From contig JAETXT010000010.1 of NCBI GenBank assembly GCA_019188255.1, forward strand, positions 2,852,001-2,916,000: a DNA stretch of 64,000 nucleotides. The letters are read 5' to 3'. Made by a program: the position numbers and the translations under genes. This document shows, in pieces, positions 33,712 to 45,208 of this stretch (positions are counted from its first letter, which is position 1; each line of letters begins with the position of its first letter). Source of the stretch: Verticillium longisporum. Taxonomy: Eukaryota > Ascomycota > Sordariomycetes > Glomerellales > Plectosphaerellaceae. The notes under the pieces were generated by a model. That model saw only the letters and a list, made by a program, of their open reading frames with translations. It searched no databases and was not told the origin of the DNA.

Positions 33712-34709
33712 GTTGTATTGATGTGAGGTGGCCTTGCTAGCGAGAGGAGGTGATATGAGATCTGAATTGGATGGCGTTGACCTTGGATTGCGCGGCCGTC
33801 TCGAGTGGCAGTTGTGGCGCACGTTGCGGGGTTTTTTGTTCGCTGCCGATGGAAACCCTTATTTTCATTCGAGTGAAGGGCTTTTTCCTTGTTGTGTGAG
33901 CTTGAGTGCTGTCAACACTGTGGTCGCACTTGTTCTCCGACTGACGACACGGGCTGTTGAGGTAGCCATGTACACTACACCACCATGGCGACGTTCCATG
34001 GGTCTTATACTCGCGTTTCCGACGTCGGTTATTAGCAAAGTCACCGACAAACTTAAATCTTGCGTCGGGCGACCCCGCAAGATCAACCCCGCCGCTTTCA
34101 GGCCGTTCCGTGCTGGGAGTAAAAACGAAAGTTCCAGGCTGGACCAGGGGCACTTTGACGAGTCAAGTCTCGCCATAGCGGCAAGCTAGTGTGCCTACGA
34201 CAGCGGTACCTCCCTGCGAGGACATGTCCATGGCGCCCTTGAATCTGGAACGGGCCATCGTGTCAATTCCCGATCGCGTGGTCCCAAGGCAAGGGCGCAG
34301 ATGGCATCAACTATATGCGCTGACCAATGGCCAACATATTTCACTGCATTCTTAAACCCACGTTCAAAGCACAGCTTGTTAAGCTTCCCAAGCCGGAAAG
34401 CAATACGAGGTCAAACTAAAGCTAATACAGGTGGCTGTAGGGGTTCCATATGGACGACTGGGCTGGTTTCACTCAATTCTTTCAGGGTTGCTTGCGACCG
34501 CGACAACCACAACCTGCCGATAAAAGGGTCGAGATAATCACCAAGCATCACCATTTCGCTATTGAGGCAAAGTCCTCCTTTCCAATTCTCATGCTGAAGC
34601 TGTGTATGTGAACACTTAGAACCATCTCATCCACAGGGCACCAAAGGGAAGTGCGGCATTTTGGCGCCAGAATCATGATGTCTAGTTCCGAGTGGCCAGA
34701 TCATCAAAT
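33712..34709. other. Intergenic region upstream of the GNAT gene and tRNA-Ala
   Basis: Open frames on both strands are short and lack domains. No repeats were seen. The tRNA-Ala gene follows at 34710. Confidence 0.45.
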
Positions 34710-34797
34710 GGGGTCGTGGTTTAGGGGTATAATGTCCGCTTCGCATTGTCACATCAATCCTTGCGGAAGGTCCCGCGTTCGATTCGCGGCGATTCCA
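34710..34797 (+). tRNA. tRNA-Ala(CGC) with a 16-nt intron
   Basis: The acceptor GGGGTCG pairs with CGATTCC and includes the G3-U70 pair that marks alanine tRNAs; the discriminator is A. The anticodon stem is TCCGC/GCGGA; the loop holds TT-CGC-A, then 16 nt, then T, giving anticodon CGC. The T arm is CCGCG-TTCGATT-CGCGG. The mature length is 72 nt before CCA. Confidence 0.93.
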
Positions 34798-34962
34798 TTC
34801 CTTTTGCTCTCATCACGATTTAGTTCCTTGCTCTTCGGGTGAACGATGTATTTTCCTTTTGGAATGGGACCTCGTTCGGAAGAGTTATCTTGGCTATTCT
34901 ATCCTGCTTCCGATCCATATCCACTTGGACGATCATGTTGACCCTGATGAAGAAATAGGCTT

Positions 34963-35412
34963 CTATTTCTTGTTCATCGCCGTCCCTTTCCAACTACCGT
35001 CCGGCAGGGTGAAAACTGAAAGATATTTCTCCCAGGTGATGGAGTCCACCTTGAACCAATGCTTGTAGTCGCACCAGTGACAGAGCTTCCTGGTCTGCCG
35101 GCGCCCTTTTCGGGTTTCCCTCCGTACGAACTGATCCGTGGTCTGCAAACTTTTGCATTCTGGGCACCGGCTCATATCGGCAGGACAACCTGCCTTGGAA
35201 TCAAAAGGCAGTTTACGGTTGGCCCGAGACAGTGCCGCCCACCTGTTCGTGCCAGCAGGGAGCGATGACGGTAGGGGAACGCCGGATGTCGGAAGAGAGC
35301 CGTGTGCCGGACGGGGACTGGCCGCCAAAGGCGCCTGGGGGGGCGACGACCCGGTGGAGCCTCCTCCGGACGAGGAAGAGTGCGTTTTGCTGTCAGTGGT
35401 TGAGTTAGACAT
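34963..35412 (-). CDS. Small Ser/Pro-rich protein with a paired CxxC motif
   Basis: Function not recognised. The frame is 170 codons from 35475; a start at 35412 (MSNSTTDSKTHSSSS) gives about 149 aa. The N-terminal half is disordered Ser/Gly/Pro-rich sequence. The C-terminal half has C-x2-C and C-x2-C separated by about 20 basic residues (CPECKS..CHWCDY), which looks like a small zinc ribbon, followed by an aromatic segment. A TATA-like box at 35526-35534 lies upstream on the same strand, and polypyrimidine sequence sits between it and the start, which supports a transcribed gene. No paralogue is in the window. Confidence 0.6.
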   Translation of the reverse strand: MSNSTTDSKTHSSSSGGGSTGSSPPQAPLAASPRPAHGSLPTSGVPLPSSLPAGTNRWAALSRANRKLPFDSKAGCPADMSRCPECKSLQTTDQFVRRETRKGRRQTRKLCHWCDYKHWFKVDSITWEKYLSVFTLPDGSWKGTAMNKK

Positions 35413-35475
35413 GGCTGTCTTGGTTATTTCTGGAATATCGAAGTTGTGAGTTTTGGTAATGCTGTTACTTTGCAT

Positions 35476-36427
35476 GATGCTGCAGGAAAAGAAAAACAGA
35501 AGACAGACTAGGGGGAGGGGAGACCCTTATATGCCTTTTCTTGAAGAGGGACCAGCCTAGAACCACCAGCAGTGTTTCATTTCACTGCCATGAGAACGCC
35601 CTTGCCTGTGTAACGCGGTCTCTGAATCAGCCCATCGACCTTTCACGCCAGACCGCTACGCCTGCCGTTCCTCTGCCCCCAGCCCAACGAGCAAGTAATG
35701 AAAGCAAACATGAACCATGCCGGTGAATAGCATGCCTTTTCGCACTCGAAGAGATTGTAACGGAGCTCTGATTCGATTCTTGCTTTGTAGTCTTGCTGCA
35801 TCACGTCCCCCTGACGTGGCGGTTCATCCTAGGAGATGAGCTGTCACCTCGCGACAACAATGGCGTTTTGCAATGGCCCGCCGTGAGGAATATGCGTCTC
35901 TTGACTGGTAGAAATCGGTGCATAGCTCTTTCACTCATGGACATTGTCTCGTTCCGTGAAATAGTGAAGGAAAACGTCACGGCAGGACGTGGTTCGCGAC
36001 CTTTTTAGCTTCAGATAATGGCGAAGACAGCGCAGACAAACATTTTCGCCATCTTGAATGGCCTTGTGTGATCCCCTGACGCTTTCTGCCTCGTAAAAGA
36101 GACCAAAATGCCTGAATCCTTTTGCAGTGGAATGGCCACCTGTGCAAAGCCCAGCCGTGCAGCGCCAACCACGGCACTCAGACTCAGATGCTCGGTGAAT
36201 ATTGCCTAGAAATCTGGACATGGGTCTCGGTGAAGCAGGGATCTCACCCTTTTCTGAACCCCGACGAGTCGGCATTCGTCGGCTTTCCGAAGGGCCCAGT
36301 TTACATAACGCGCCTGGTACTTTCTCCATTCTAAAATGCCTCGACAAGGGCCTTGTGTCAACATTACCACCTCCAGATTGTCCCTGTGGGTACGACGCAC
36401 GCCGAGTGACATACGCCTGCCTTCAAT
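35476..36427. other. Intergenic region before the esterase gene
   Basis: It holds the promoters of the small CxxC gene and the esterase, which are divergent. A 138-codon minus frame at 35931-36347 shows no domain and is not annotated. Confidence 0.45.
35526..35534 (-). promoter_or_regulatory. TATA-like box of the small CxxC gene
   Basis: On the minus strand the sequence reads CATATAAGG, about 50 bp upstream of the first ATG (35475), with a C/T-rich stretch between. The spacing is suitable for a core promoter. Confidence 0.45.
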
Positions 36428-37362
36428 ATGGCCCAAGGTACTGTATCGGGTCTTCCCTGTGCCGAGAGTTGGACCCTAAGCAGCGACTCTGGCGATGAGT
36501 ACTTGATACAAATTGGCTATCCCCGCAACTGGACGGCTGAAACAGCGGGCTCCGATGACCATACGGTTCCGGTGATGTAAGTCAATATTCTTCCGCTTGA
36601 ACTCCTCTTTCTCACGGCCACAGTTATCTTACCGATGGAAACTCCGTCTTTCTCACAGCCCTCGAAGCTCTCCACCGTTGGCTCTCCCTCCGCGCTCCCG
36701 GCGCACCATCCAGCGGCGTTGTCGTGGCCATAGGCTACCCCCTTCATGATGATAGCCCGTTCCTGTTCAACGGCCGCCGATCAAACGACCTGACGCCTCC
36801 ATTGCCTGGCGCTGGAGAGACAGAAGGCGGCGCTGACCAATTTCTGGATTTCATCGAGCAGCGCGTCCGTCCGTTCGTCAGCCAGAGAGTCAAAGAGAAG
36901 CAAGGAGTCTCCGTGGGGAGGGAGGCCCTATGCGGACACTCATACGGCGGACTGTTTGCTCTTCATGCCTTATTCACGCGGCCGACAATTTTTGACTACT
37001 TTCTCGTCACCAGTCCCAGCATTTGGTGGAATAAGAGAGCGATCTTGAAGCATGAATCGGGATGCTACGAGAAGATAGGTGACAAGGCGACTTCAGTTAT
37101 GCTTTTCGTCGGCGGCGATGAACAGGAACCACCGAGGCGGAAGGGCGAAAAGGACGAAGACTTTGAGCAGCGCCGCGCGACACACATTGAAAGGCGGATG
37201 GTTGACAACTTGAGGGAGCTGTATGAGAGGCTTAGGAAGTCTGGTAGGCTGGCCCACATTTCCCTATCAGTTTATGAAGGCGAAGATCATGGTACGGTGA
37301 TTCCTTGCGGCGTCAGCAAAGGAGTTTGGACATTCCTGGATGACTGGCCATGTATAGATTAG
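36428..37362 (+). CDS. IroE-like alpha/beta-hydrolase (siderophore esterase family)
   Basis: Members of this family open ester-linked siderophores; fungal relatives hydrolyse triacetylfusarinine-type molecules. The substrate here is unproven. Exon 1 (36428-36576) and exon 2 (36624-37362) flank a 47-bp intron with GTAAGT and CACAG, giving 295 aa. The join restores VPVIYLTDGNSVFLTALEAL, the usual oxyanion-side strand. The nucleophile motif is GHSYGG, the acid lies near FVGGDEQE, and the histidine is in EGEDHGTV. No signal peptide is visible, which fits an intracellular esterase that releases iron after uptake. No siderophore synthase is in the window. Confidence 0.88.
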
Positions 37363-37879
37363 GCCAGAGGCAAGCCATACATTCATGCTTTCCCATGGTC
37401 TTTCATCGCAGCACAAGGCTCTTTTCTGTAGACATTGACGATTTACTTCTTCTCATCGACTGAATTGTGGTGTCCATCTGATCTCCTGTTTTTTTCAAGC
37501 TCTCAATGAACTGGCCACCTTGAGAGCCAGCGATACTTCCTTCCTTTGCGGCAGGCCACTCAATATCGTTTTGGTAGTCAACTTGCCAATCTGCATCACC
37601 TTGCCCGCACAAGCAGGCTCATTGAACACAGGCAGGTTTAAATCAATAAGAGGCACATCGGATGTTCAGCTCACATGGGCCCAGAGTGTAGCTTCTCTAT
37701 TTGAATGATCACCGTGAAACAGCCGAGCAAAAGTATTTACATTGAAACGAAGTGGCTCCTGGCCAACTTGAGCCATTGAACGCGATGCTGCACCTCTCTG
37801 TTCCTGCATCTTCACGTCATGCCTGAAGCTTTCAGCCCTCTGTATCGTGGGGTCCCCCTTTCCGCTTGAACTTGAACTC
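37363..37879. other. Convergent gap between esterase and LPMO genes
   Basis: Probable 3' UTR sequence from both sides. No other feature was seen. Confidence 0.4.
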
Positions 37880-38653
37880 CTAGCATGCTCGCACGTCCTT
37901 GGCATGACGGCGAGTCTTCTTGGCCGCGTTGTATAGAGGCGGTCCAGGGATGGGGTACTCAGTCGCGGTGTAAATGTTGAAGAGCACACCAGGGTCCGTC
38001 TCCGTGTAGAGGCACGTACCCGCGCCGCCACTGGGACTTGCCGCGCCGCCACCGGAAATCTCCAGATTGATGCACTGCGGGTAGAACTGGGCGCCGTTCG
38101 GCTGTCCTCCAGAGTGCAGGGCGATGATCTCATGACGGAGCACGTAGCTGCCGGCGGCGATGTCGGTCGGGATCGTGACCTCCCAGACCTCGCCGGCAGC
38201 GATGAGTTCGTCAGCAGCCCAGTTTGAGCTGGCGGCGTCCAGGAGCCCTTGCTCGGCAATCTTGAAGAAGCGGAGCGCTGTCTTGTCGACGGTCGTGCAG
38301 TCACCGTTGCAGTTGGCAAGATAGTCGATGATGGGTCCCTTGTGCGACTCAGGCCAGGGAGACCATTTGAGGGTCAGGGTATCGCCAGCTGCCACAGGGA
38401 TGTGCGAGCCTCCGTTGGTAGCGGATCGGTGGCAGATGATGTCTGGATCTCCGGTGGCCGCAGGCTCGACGAAGCCAAGGTCAGGGAAGTCCGCAGTCCA
38501 CCCGGGAACGACTGGGGGCGAGGGGTTATAGGGGAATGTAGACGGGTTGTAGTTGTCGTACGTCTTGCCATTGACGGTGATGGTTTCGACAAAGCCGTGC
38601 GCAGCGGCGGACACAGCACCGAGCACAACAGCGAACAGAGCCTTCTGAGCCAT
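37880..38653 (-). CDS. AA9 lytic polysaccharide monooxygenase
   Basis: Secreted copper enzyme that cleaves cellulose or related glucans oxidatively. The single exon encodes 257 aa. The signal peptide MAQKALFAVVLGAVSAAA ends so that the mature protein starts with histidine (HGFVETI), the first ligand of the copper histidine brace. The second histidine lies in RHEIIALHSGG, and the axial tyrosine in QFYPQCINLE. CHRSATNGGSH and the KWSPWPESHKGP loop are typical AA9 features. There is no cellulose-binding module; the tail is short and basic. All key residues are present, so the enzyme should be active. Confidence 0.96.
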   Translation of the reverse strand: MAQKALFAVVLGAVSAAAHGFVETITVNGKTYDNYNPSTFPYNPSPPVVPGWTADFPDLGFVEPAATGDPDIICHRSATNGGSHIPVAAGDTLTLKWSPWPESHKGPIIDYLANCNGDCTTVDKTALRFFKIAEQGLLDAASSNWAADELIAAGEVWEVTIPTDIAAGSYVLRHEIIALHSGGQPNGAQFYPQCINLEISGGGAASPSGGAGTCLYTETDPGVLFNIYTATEYPIPGPPLYNAAKKTRRHAKDVRAC

Positions 38654-40131
38654 ATCTGCAACTTTGACTTTTTTTTTTATAATGGAGGTTTAGAAACGTA
38701 GAGGGATCAGGCACGAAATGGAGAGAGCGAGGAAGTGTGTAATGCGAGCGGCTTGTTGAGAAATAAATGTACCAAGCTGGAAGTAAGCCATCAACCTCCA
38801 TCTTATACCTTTCAGTCGTCTTCGCATGAGACGCATTCACTGCTGTTGGTTTTCATCTAGCCAACTTTGTTCGTGTACCTAGCTCGTCCCCGATCACGTC
38901 TGCGATGCGATCGCTATGCGTGGTGACTACCAAGAACGATCGGCACGACAAATCGGAGCCTCATCATCCGCCAAACACGACTGCGCCCAACCGAGTCCCC
39001 TCTTGCCCGTAAATATCTCAGGACGCACAGCACAGCAATTTACTTCGGACGGGCACGATCGGCGTCGCGCCGGCCTCTGTCCAATGATATGCACCGTCAG
39101 GCGGCTGACGCGCACCGGGAACCGCATACCAGCTCACCCTGCCGCCGAAAGACTACCCGGGCTCCTTGCACCTCATGCCGTTGACTGCCGATCTTGCATC
39201 TCTTTGCTTCGGAGCTTTCTTGCGGTTCCGGTGGTCGGTCCGTCATACGAGCCAACCTCCTGAGGGCGTACCCGCTGACCCAAAAAGCGGTCATGGGGTC
39301 CGAGAACCGCCAAGCAAGGCCTGTGGTGAACGACTCGATCGAAAGTTGCGTAGAATGCAGTGCATAGCACGGTGCAACAGTGCCACGCAATTCTGTCGAT
39401 TACAGATACCATCGTGGTTCGCGACAGGTCAGGTAATTTATACCAAACAGCCAGGTCTGAGATGATTGTTGGCAGGTCGATATGCGTCTCGCTCGGACTT
39501 CCCGCGCAGCGGCACTTCCGCCAGGCCGGATCAAAAATTCCAGCAGTGGTCATTTGGGATACTAACGAATAGAATACTGAACCACATTCTTCGTTTTCCT
39601 CTCAGGAAGCTTAGCAAGATTGTGTATATGACAGTCGAGCAGCAGCTATGCTTACATACCTGTCCTATCCTCAGGACACTTTAACATAATTTTGGCAGCG
39701 AGCAAAGTGAGATGATTCCAGTCGTTATTCGGCTGCAAACTACCAGATCCAGACCAGACAAAAGCAGCATGTTAGCACCTTGGGCCAGCACAGACGTATC
39801 CTGCGTCAGTTAGGTCGACACTTCATATACCACAGATTCTCGAAAGTGGGACTGCCAAGCTGGATGAGATTATCCTGGATGGAGCAACACGCTTCGCAGC
39901 CATGTAACGGGCCGCCTGCCGTCGGGATGTGAGGGCCCCATTATTCACAAAAGACGACTGCGGCTGAGCTCTCTCCTGCCTCAGTAAACCTGGCATCCTG
40001 GCATTGAAGCTGCCGTGTCGAACCACGGCGCCGTAATCGTACAGAGGGCCTTGCTCAACCAGCCCGTGCCCTTGGCCTTCCATCATACAAGCAGGTAGCC
40101 TAAGACAGTCGCTCATCCTAGTACTGCCTCC
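38654..40131. other. Intergenic region
   Basis: It holds the LPMO promoter (a TATA-like stretch lies close to its start) and the 3' flank of the Zn2Cys6 gene. Several frames of about 100 codons overlap on both strands and none is protein-like. Confidence 0.45.
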
Positions 40132-42889
40132 TCACTCCTTTTGAGCAAAGAAATGAGTCCAAGGAATCTGGATATTCTCGGCGCTGTTGTTTTGAATCTG
40201 CGTGTCCCATGAGGACTGTTTGCCTTATTAGTCGAACGATCCTACGCAACCCAACTGCGGCCTGTGTCAAGCATCGCAACTCACCCAGTCTATATCGCTA
40301 CCCATGCCTGGATCGCCAACAGAGTCAAATTGAAGGCCATGCGCAGATTGGAATCCGGGTTGTGCTGTCCAAGAAAGTGTTTGCGCCGTGTGAGCCCCTT
40401 CTAATGAACCAGCCGGGTAGGGCAGCACAGTAGTTGGCCCCCAAGATGAGCTGGGGTGCTGCTCTGATGCGAAGGCTCGAACTCCTGTTTGGTAAGATGA
40501 CTTGTCAGTGTCGGGTCAAGAGTTGCTCGTCTGCGGCAAACTCACCAGAGGCGAACTGATAGGAAGGCCGCTGATTCAGATCCACTCCGCCAGGCTGCGC
40601 GTTCCCATCAGCAGCCGAGTCTGGGCTGCTTTCGTACTGCGTGCCCGTGGAAATGGTCAGCATCCGAGATAGGATCTTGAATGCGCGGCTTGCCTCGGCC
40701 GATTGAGTTCGCATCGAGCCCCAAATTCCACGTGAGGTACGGAGTATGTGCAGCAGCCTGTCCTTCTCGATGGGCTCTGCCGCAACCGCTGCGTCGCTGG
40801 GAGTCGACGCTCGCAGCAGGAATGATAACTCGAGGCACAGCATCATGTTCGCCAGAAGAAAATCGTGCGTGCTTAGGCTCGACAAGAACCATCTCTCTTT
40901 GGAAAGGCGACCCCCAGGCTGTATCTCGGTGTTCACGTCAAATTGATACTCGAGGGTCTTGGTAGCAGCGTCAATGCAGTTGAACCGAGAGGGAGCGTAG
41001 CGTTGGTCATTGCGTCCCAGAGCGAAGTAGCGACGGTGCAGAACGATACGAGCTTTCAGGTACATTAGTTCAATCCACAGCCTTTGCATGATGAGATCAA
41101 TCGGGTCACCAATCGAAAGGCTGAAGGATCGCGCTCGGAGGACGGGGGGTATGTCCTCGTGAGCCTTCTCCAATTGATCATTGAGGCGCAGGACTTCTCC
41201 GTAGGTTGGACTGTCTCTGTCGGCCATTCTCGCGAGGATATCGCCAAAGGCAACAACGAGCCTTGACTTCACGATCGTATATAGGGCAGGAGTTCTCTCG
41301 GTGAGGGGCCGCTCCAGCGGCAGCTCCGTCGTCGTCTCGTCAAAGTCTTCGTCATGCACGTTGTGGGGCAGTCCGGTGTCGAAGTACCTGTGTTGTACGT
41401 TGCCGGGCAAGCCGAACTGGAAGGCCACCAGCACATCAATTTCGACGAGAATAGTCCAGAGTCTCTTTCGCATCTCATGCTCAAACACAGTAAGCCCTTG
41501 GAAGTGCTTGGGGTCCCGATGCAAGCCAGAGTGCATGGCCAATCTGACGATGATGGCCATCATGATGGATGTGCCTCGCTGAGCATCGCTCAGCCGGAGG
41601 TATTCAGTACCAAAGTAGAGAATTAGTGCTTCAACTTTGTACTTCCCGGGCTTAGTGTAGTCATCGAGGGCGAGACACTGCGCGGATCTGATCCGATAGA
41701 GATCAAGGATATACTGTGGGGGTCCGATATTGCCAGGAACCTCTTCATCGCCTCGAAGACAGAAGAAGGCGGCGTGGCTGATCATGATGCACAGAAGACC
41801 AATCCAAGTGATGGAATATTCGTGAGGGCGCTCCCAGAAAGTAGCATACTACTTCAAGTCAGCGAGAAACATCACATGGGAATTGTTACACAACGGGCCT
41901 CTCTGAGAAATGCAGGCACATGAAACATGGCTGAAGGATGTCAGCTAATTTTCCCTGCCATGGGGGTTTGTTCGTCGTACACCATGCCGGCTCCTTGCCC
42001 TTGAAGAACCGAGCAATGAGACGGTCGGTGATGTCTTTTTGCGGAAGATAATCCATGAGGTCTTGCGTAGTTGCTGGAGGGAAGGTCCCCAACAGCAAGA
42101 CCGGCCCTTCGGTACTCGCGAATGCTGAGTCGAGATCGTCAGCATCGTCATCTTCCCTCTCCCCGTGACCAGTGTCGGTCGTCTTGAGCTCGTCGGTGAG
42201 CCTGGTGACCTACGTGAGACTTAGTATCTGCAGACACTCGCAGGACCAAGACCATGGTCACCACGTACATCATCGAGAATGGCTTCCCAGTTGGCGGAGT
42301 CCACGTAGCGCAGTTTATCAACCATCGGTCCAGCGGGGTTGGTTCCTTGATGCCGCTCAGATCACTTGGAGTCTCAGGCAAGCGCGTTCGGCCGTACAAA
42401 CTACCACCCTTTTGGCCGAAAACATCGTCCATGACGATGCCGCGCTCAGCGAGTTTTGCTCGAACATCGCTCAAGACATCTTCCAGATGTTTAAGCTTAG
42501 CCTGCAGCGTGGGCGTGTCAGCGAGCCCCTGGGGCTGACTGGACGCTTGAGGGACCGGTGCCGGTTGCCTCGTGGCTGTGCGCGGATAGAGGTATGGCAC
42601 ATAGTCGCAAGAGGCGACAATATCGCGCTTGATGCACTGATCGCAAGGCGACGCTCGATTGCACTTGAGCCTGGCATCTCATGTCAGCAATGATATGTTG
42701 ACCAGAAGACATGAGGATATACGGTCTCATGCTAACTTTTTCGCGGCAGTGGCTGCAGGAGAATCTGATCCGATTGCGCTTTCGATGTCCTTCACCTGCG
42801 GTAGACGGTTTGATCTCGGCACGCCCAGCAGACGGCTCCTGTGCTGCGGCGGAACTTGAAGGCTCTGCCATCTGATACAGATATTCCAA
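40132..42889 (-). CDS. Zn2Cys6 fungal-specific transcription factor
   Basis: Nuclear regulator with an N-terminal Zn2Cys6 cluster and a fungal_trans middle domain; targets unknown. I trace seven exons: 42737-42889, 42269-42670, 41981-42201, 41890-41930, 40546-41848, 40285-40484 and 40132-40215. Introns 2-6 have standard ends and join smoothly. The middle domain shows AMHSGLHRDP and MRKRLWTILVEID; the tail ends DIDWSSWDTQ, as is common in this class. At the first intron (GTTAGC..TGCCAG) the cluster FSCSHCREK should join LKCNRASPCDQC, but the frames differ by one base. Two more bases would restore the normal C-x2-C-x6-C spacing. The donor follows an A run (42737-42741), so an error there is possible; a genuine lesion is not excluded. 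Confidence 0.85.
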
Positions 42890-44247
42890 CGAAACAATAG
42901 CAAGCGGATATTATTCGAGCTCCTCTAGACGTCTGAACTGGTCAGCACGAGGCTGAGGACGTCGATCAGCTTCAGCGCGACGACCAAATGCCCTGCGGGG
43001 TCGCGGGCGGTAAACTGAGGGCGAAGCGCGGGGCAGGTCGCATGCCTAATAAGCGCAGTCTACTGTGCTGCTGTCTGTGGTGGAACGAATTCAACAGGAT
43101 GACTAGTCCTGAACCGGAGCCACTCGATGTTTACCTTTCTTGCTCAGAGCTCCATTGTCCGGCATTAAATTCGTTTTGAAGTGCACACACAAGTCGACAG
43201 CGGCGTTATGCACAAGTGGGACGATGATTCCGCATTCGCCGCGAGCTATGGAGCGACTCGGATATGGGCGCAGGGCATCCCATCTTACCTCAGGGCACCA
43301 CGTGAGTTGAGGAGCCAGCGAATCGCGCAATGGATGCTCGTCGCCCTGCCCACGGACGCTGCAGAGTCATCCTGTGTCACTTGAAGCACAGAGTGTCGTC
43401 CTTCTTTGGCAATCTGGAGGCATGTCAAGCCTGTCGTTCGGGTATGGCGGAGGTCATCCAGGTTATATAGGTCGTCGGGATCCCAAGCCCGGATTTATGG
43501 CACAATGTCCACGGCTCCCATCGCGTCTGTACCGCCGGATTTTCGATTGGAAGCGAGAACACTGACAGATAACTCCGGCGCTCGCAACTCTAAAACCCCA
43601 GGTGACTGGCCAATCTAGCCTGGCCCCGGTCTCAGGCCCCGGGGTTGCCAGACGGAGCTGGTCCCGTCCCTGAGTGCTAGAATCCCCACAGGTCTTGGCT
43701 GGCTGGAGGACGACGGTGAAGGTGAGTGAGCCGTCTGTTGGGTTTGCGTGGTGTTCGATCCCATGGAAGACGACACTTGCTTTGGAGATGACCTTCGAGC
43801 CTTGGTCAGCTCTAGCGCGACCACAATGTTTGATAGAACTTCTCGTGCATTGGTCAGAACACCGATGCCTGGGTTGTTTGACCACTTCATGCTGGCTGAG
43901 GCCTCCATCGGTTTGGAGTCTCAGCGAAGCCATGTCTGGCGACACTGGTTGCTGATCGCTGATCCAGGTGGTCAAACCAAGTACTGTGCCTAAGGTACCT
44001 CAAGGTAGGTAGGTAGGTAGGTACCTAAGCGGAGAGAAGCGTGCCGAGAATGGTCTAGGGCGAAAAGGTACGTACTCAAGAGCCTGGCACCAAGAACCGG
44101 GAGCTGTCATGAACGAAAATGACGTCGTGAGCCTCTCGCCCTCCCCGTGTCACCACGCCGCGCTGTCGCGATTGACCCATTTCATACATCCAGTCTCGAC
44201 GCAAGACGCATCACCGAGCTTGCTACGCCTTCGTCCCGATCGCCATC
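42890..44247. other. Intergenic region with a GGTAGGTA tract
   Basis: The only structure seen is AGGTAGGTAGGTAGGTACC and neighbours at about 43988-44030. A GC-rich inverted pair (GGCCCCGG/CCGGGGCC-like) lies near 43620-43650. No gene is supported. Confidence 0.5.
43988..44030. repeat. Short AGGTA/GGTACC repeat tract
   Basis: A compact run of AGGTAGGT units flanked by GTACCTAAGG. It belongs to the same sequence class as the tract at 24725-25015. Confidence 0.8.
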
Positions 44248-45208
44248 ATGGCCGACACTCAGCCGTCACATCCGTACGCTCGATCCCGAGTACCCCTCTT
44301 CGTGCGGCGATACGCCAACGACATTGTCCGCTGTGCGCGCGCAGCCTCATTTCCCATACGCGGCATTTGGTACTTTCTGCGCAACAAGGAATTCTACCCA
44401 TTGTTCCTCAGCCGCTTGTTGCCTCTCTCCATCATCTCTGTTCTTGTCTATGTCATTCTCTTCACCTTTACCTTCCTACCACAACTCGCCCTCCTCGCCA
44501 TTTTCCAGGGCAGAAGCGCCTGGCTCAATGCCACAATCCTGGTGCTTGGAGAAGGTCTCGTCGTGATTCAAGGACTCTTTGAAGGCTTTTTTGTCGATGA
44601 GGCTCGTGTTGATGTGTTCGACGTGAGTATTTGTCCCCTCTGGCTACCCCGAGTCATGTCGTAACCTCTCGATCCAGGCTACTCTCATCAAGTACTCGCA
44701 CACCGACCTCGTTTCCCCTCGTCGAATCCTGTTTCCCGATGCGCCGACCGCCATAAAGATGCTGGGGAAACCTACCAGTTCCGCCATCTACACACCATGG
44801 AGTATGATCCAGATCATCGAGGTCATCGTGTTCCTGCCCCTGAACTTTATTCCTATATTCGGCGCACCTGCCTTTATCATCATCACTGGAACGCGCCTCG
44901 GTAAGCTCGCACATTACCGCTGGTTTCAGCTGCGGGGGATCAGCAAAAAGGAGATGAAGCAGGAGATCAGCTCGAGGGTTTGGGAGTACGTGTGGTTTGG
45001 GACTGTGGCCATGATCTTGGAGCTCATCCCCGTCTTCTCGTTTTTCTTCTTGCTCACAACAAGCGCGGGCTCTGCCATGTGGGCGGCGCGGGTCGAGGAC
45101 GAGAAGAGGCGGTTGGCCGTTGGTGATTTAGTAGGTGACGGAAGCCCGTCTGCTACTTCACCGTCGCAAGCAGTACCACCACCAGCCTACGAGGATGATC
45201 CTGTGTAG
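44248..45208 (+). CDS. EI24-domain membrane protein (Rrt8/LDS-like)
   Basis: EI24-type proteins are integral membrane proteins; yeast relatives (Rrt8, Lds1, Lds2) are linked to lipid droplets and the spore wall. Exons are 44248-44622 and 44678-45208 with a 55-bp intron (GTGAGT..TCCAG); the product has 301 aa. Hydrophobic segments are SRLLPLSIISVLVYVILF, LPQLALLAIF, WLNATILVLGEGLVVIQGL, IIEVIVFLPLNFIPIFG and a final TVAMILELIPVFSFFFLL. The order and the PLNFIPIFG motif are characteristic of the family. The C-terminus is a short Pro/Ser-rich cytosolic tail ending PPPAYEDDPV, which contains a PPxY-like sequence that could bind a WW-domain ubiquitin ligase. Confidence 0.85.

Noticed and set aside
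35931..36347. 138-codon minus-strand frame
   Set aside because: No domain and no protein-like pattern; overlaps the esterase promoter.
43615..43655. GC-rich inverted repeat as a transposon end
   Set aside because: No partner end, no target-site duplication and no transposase nearby.
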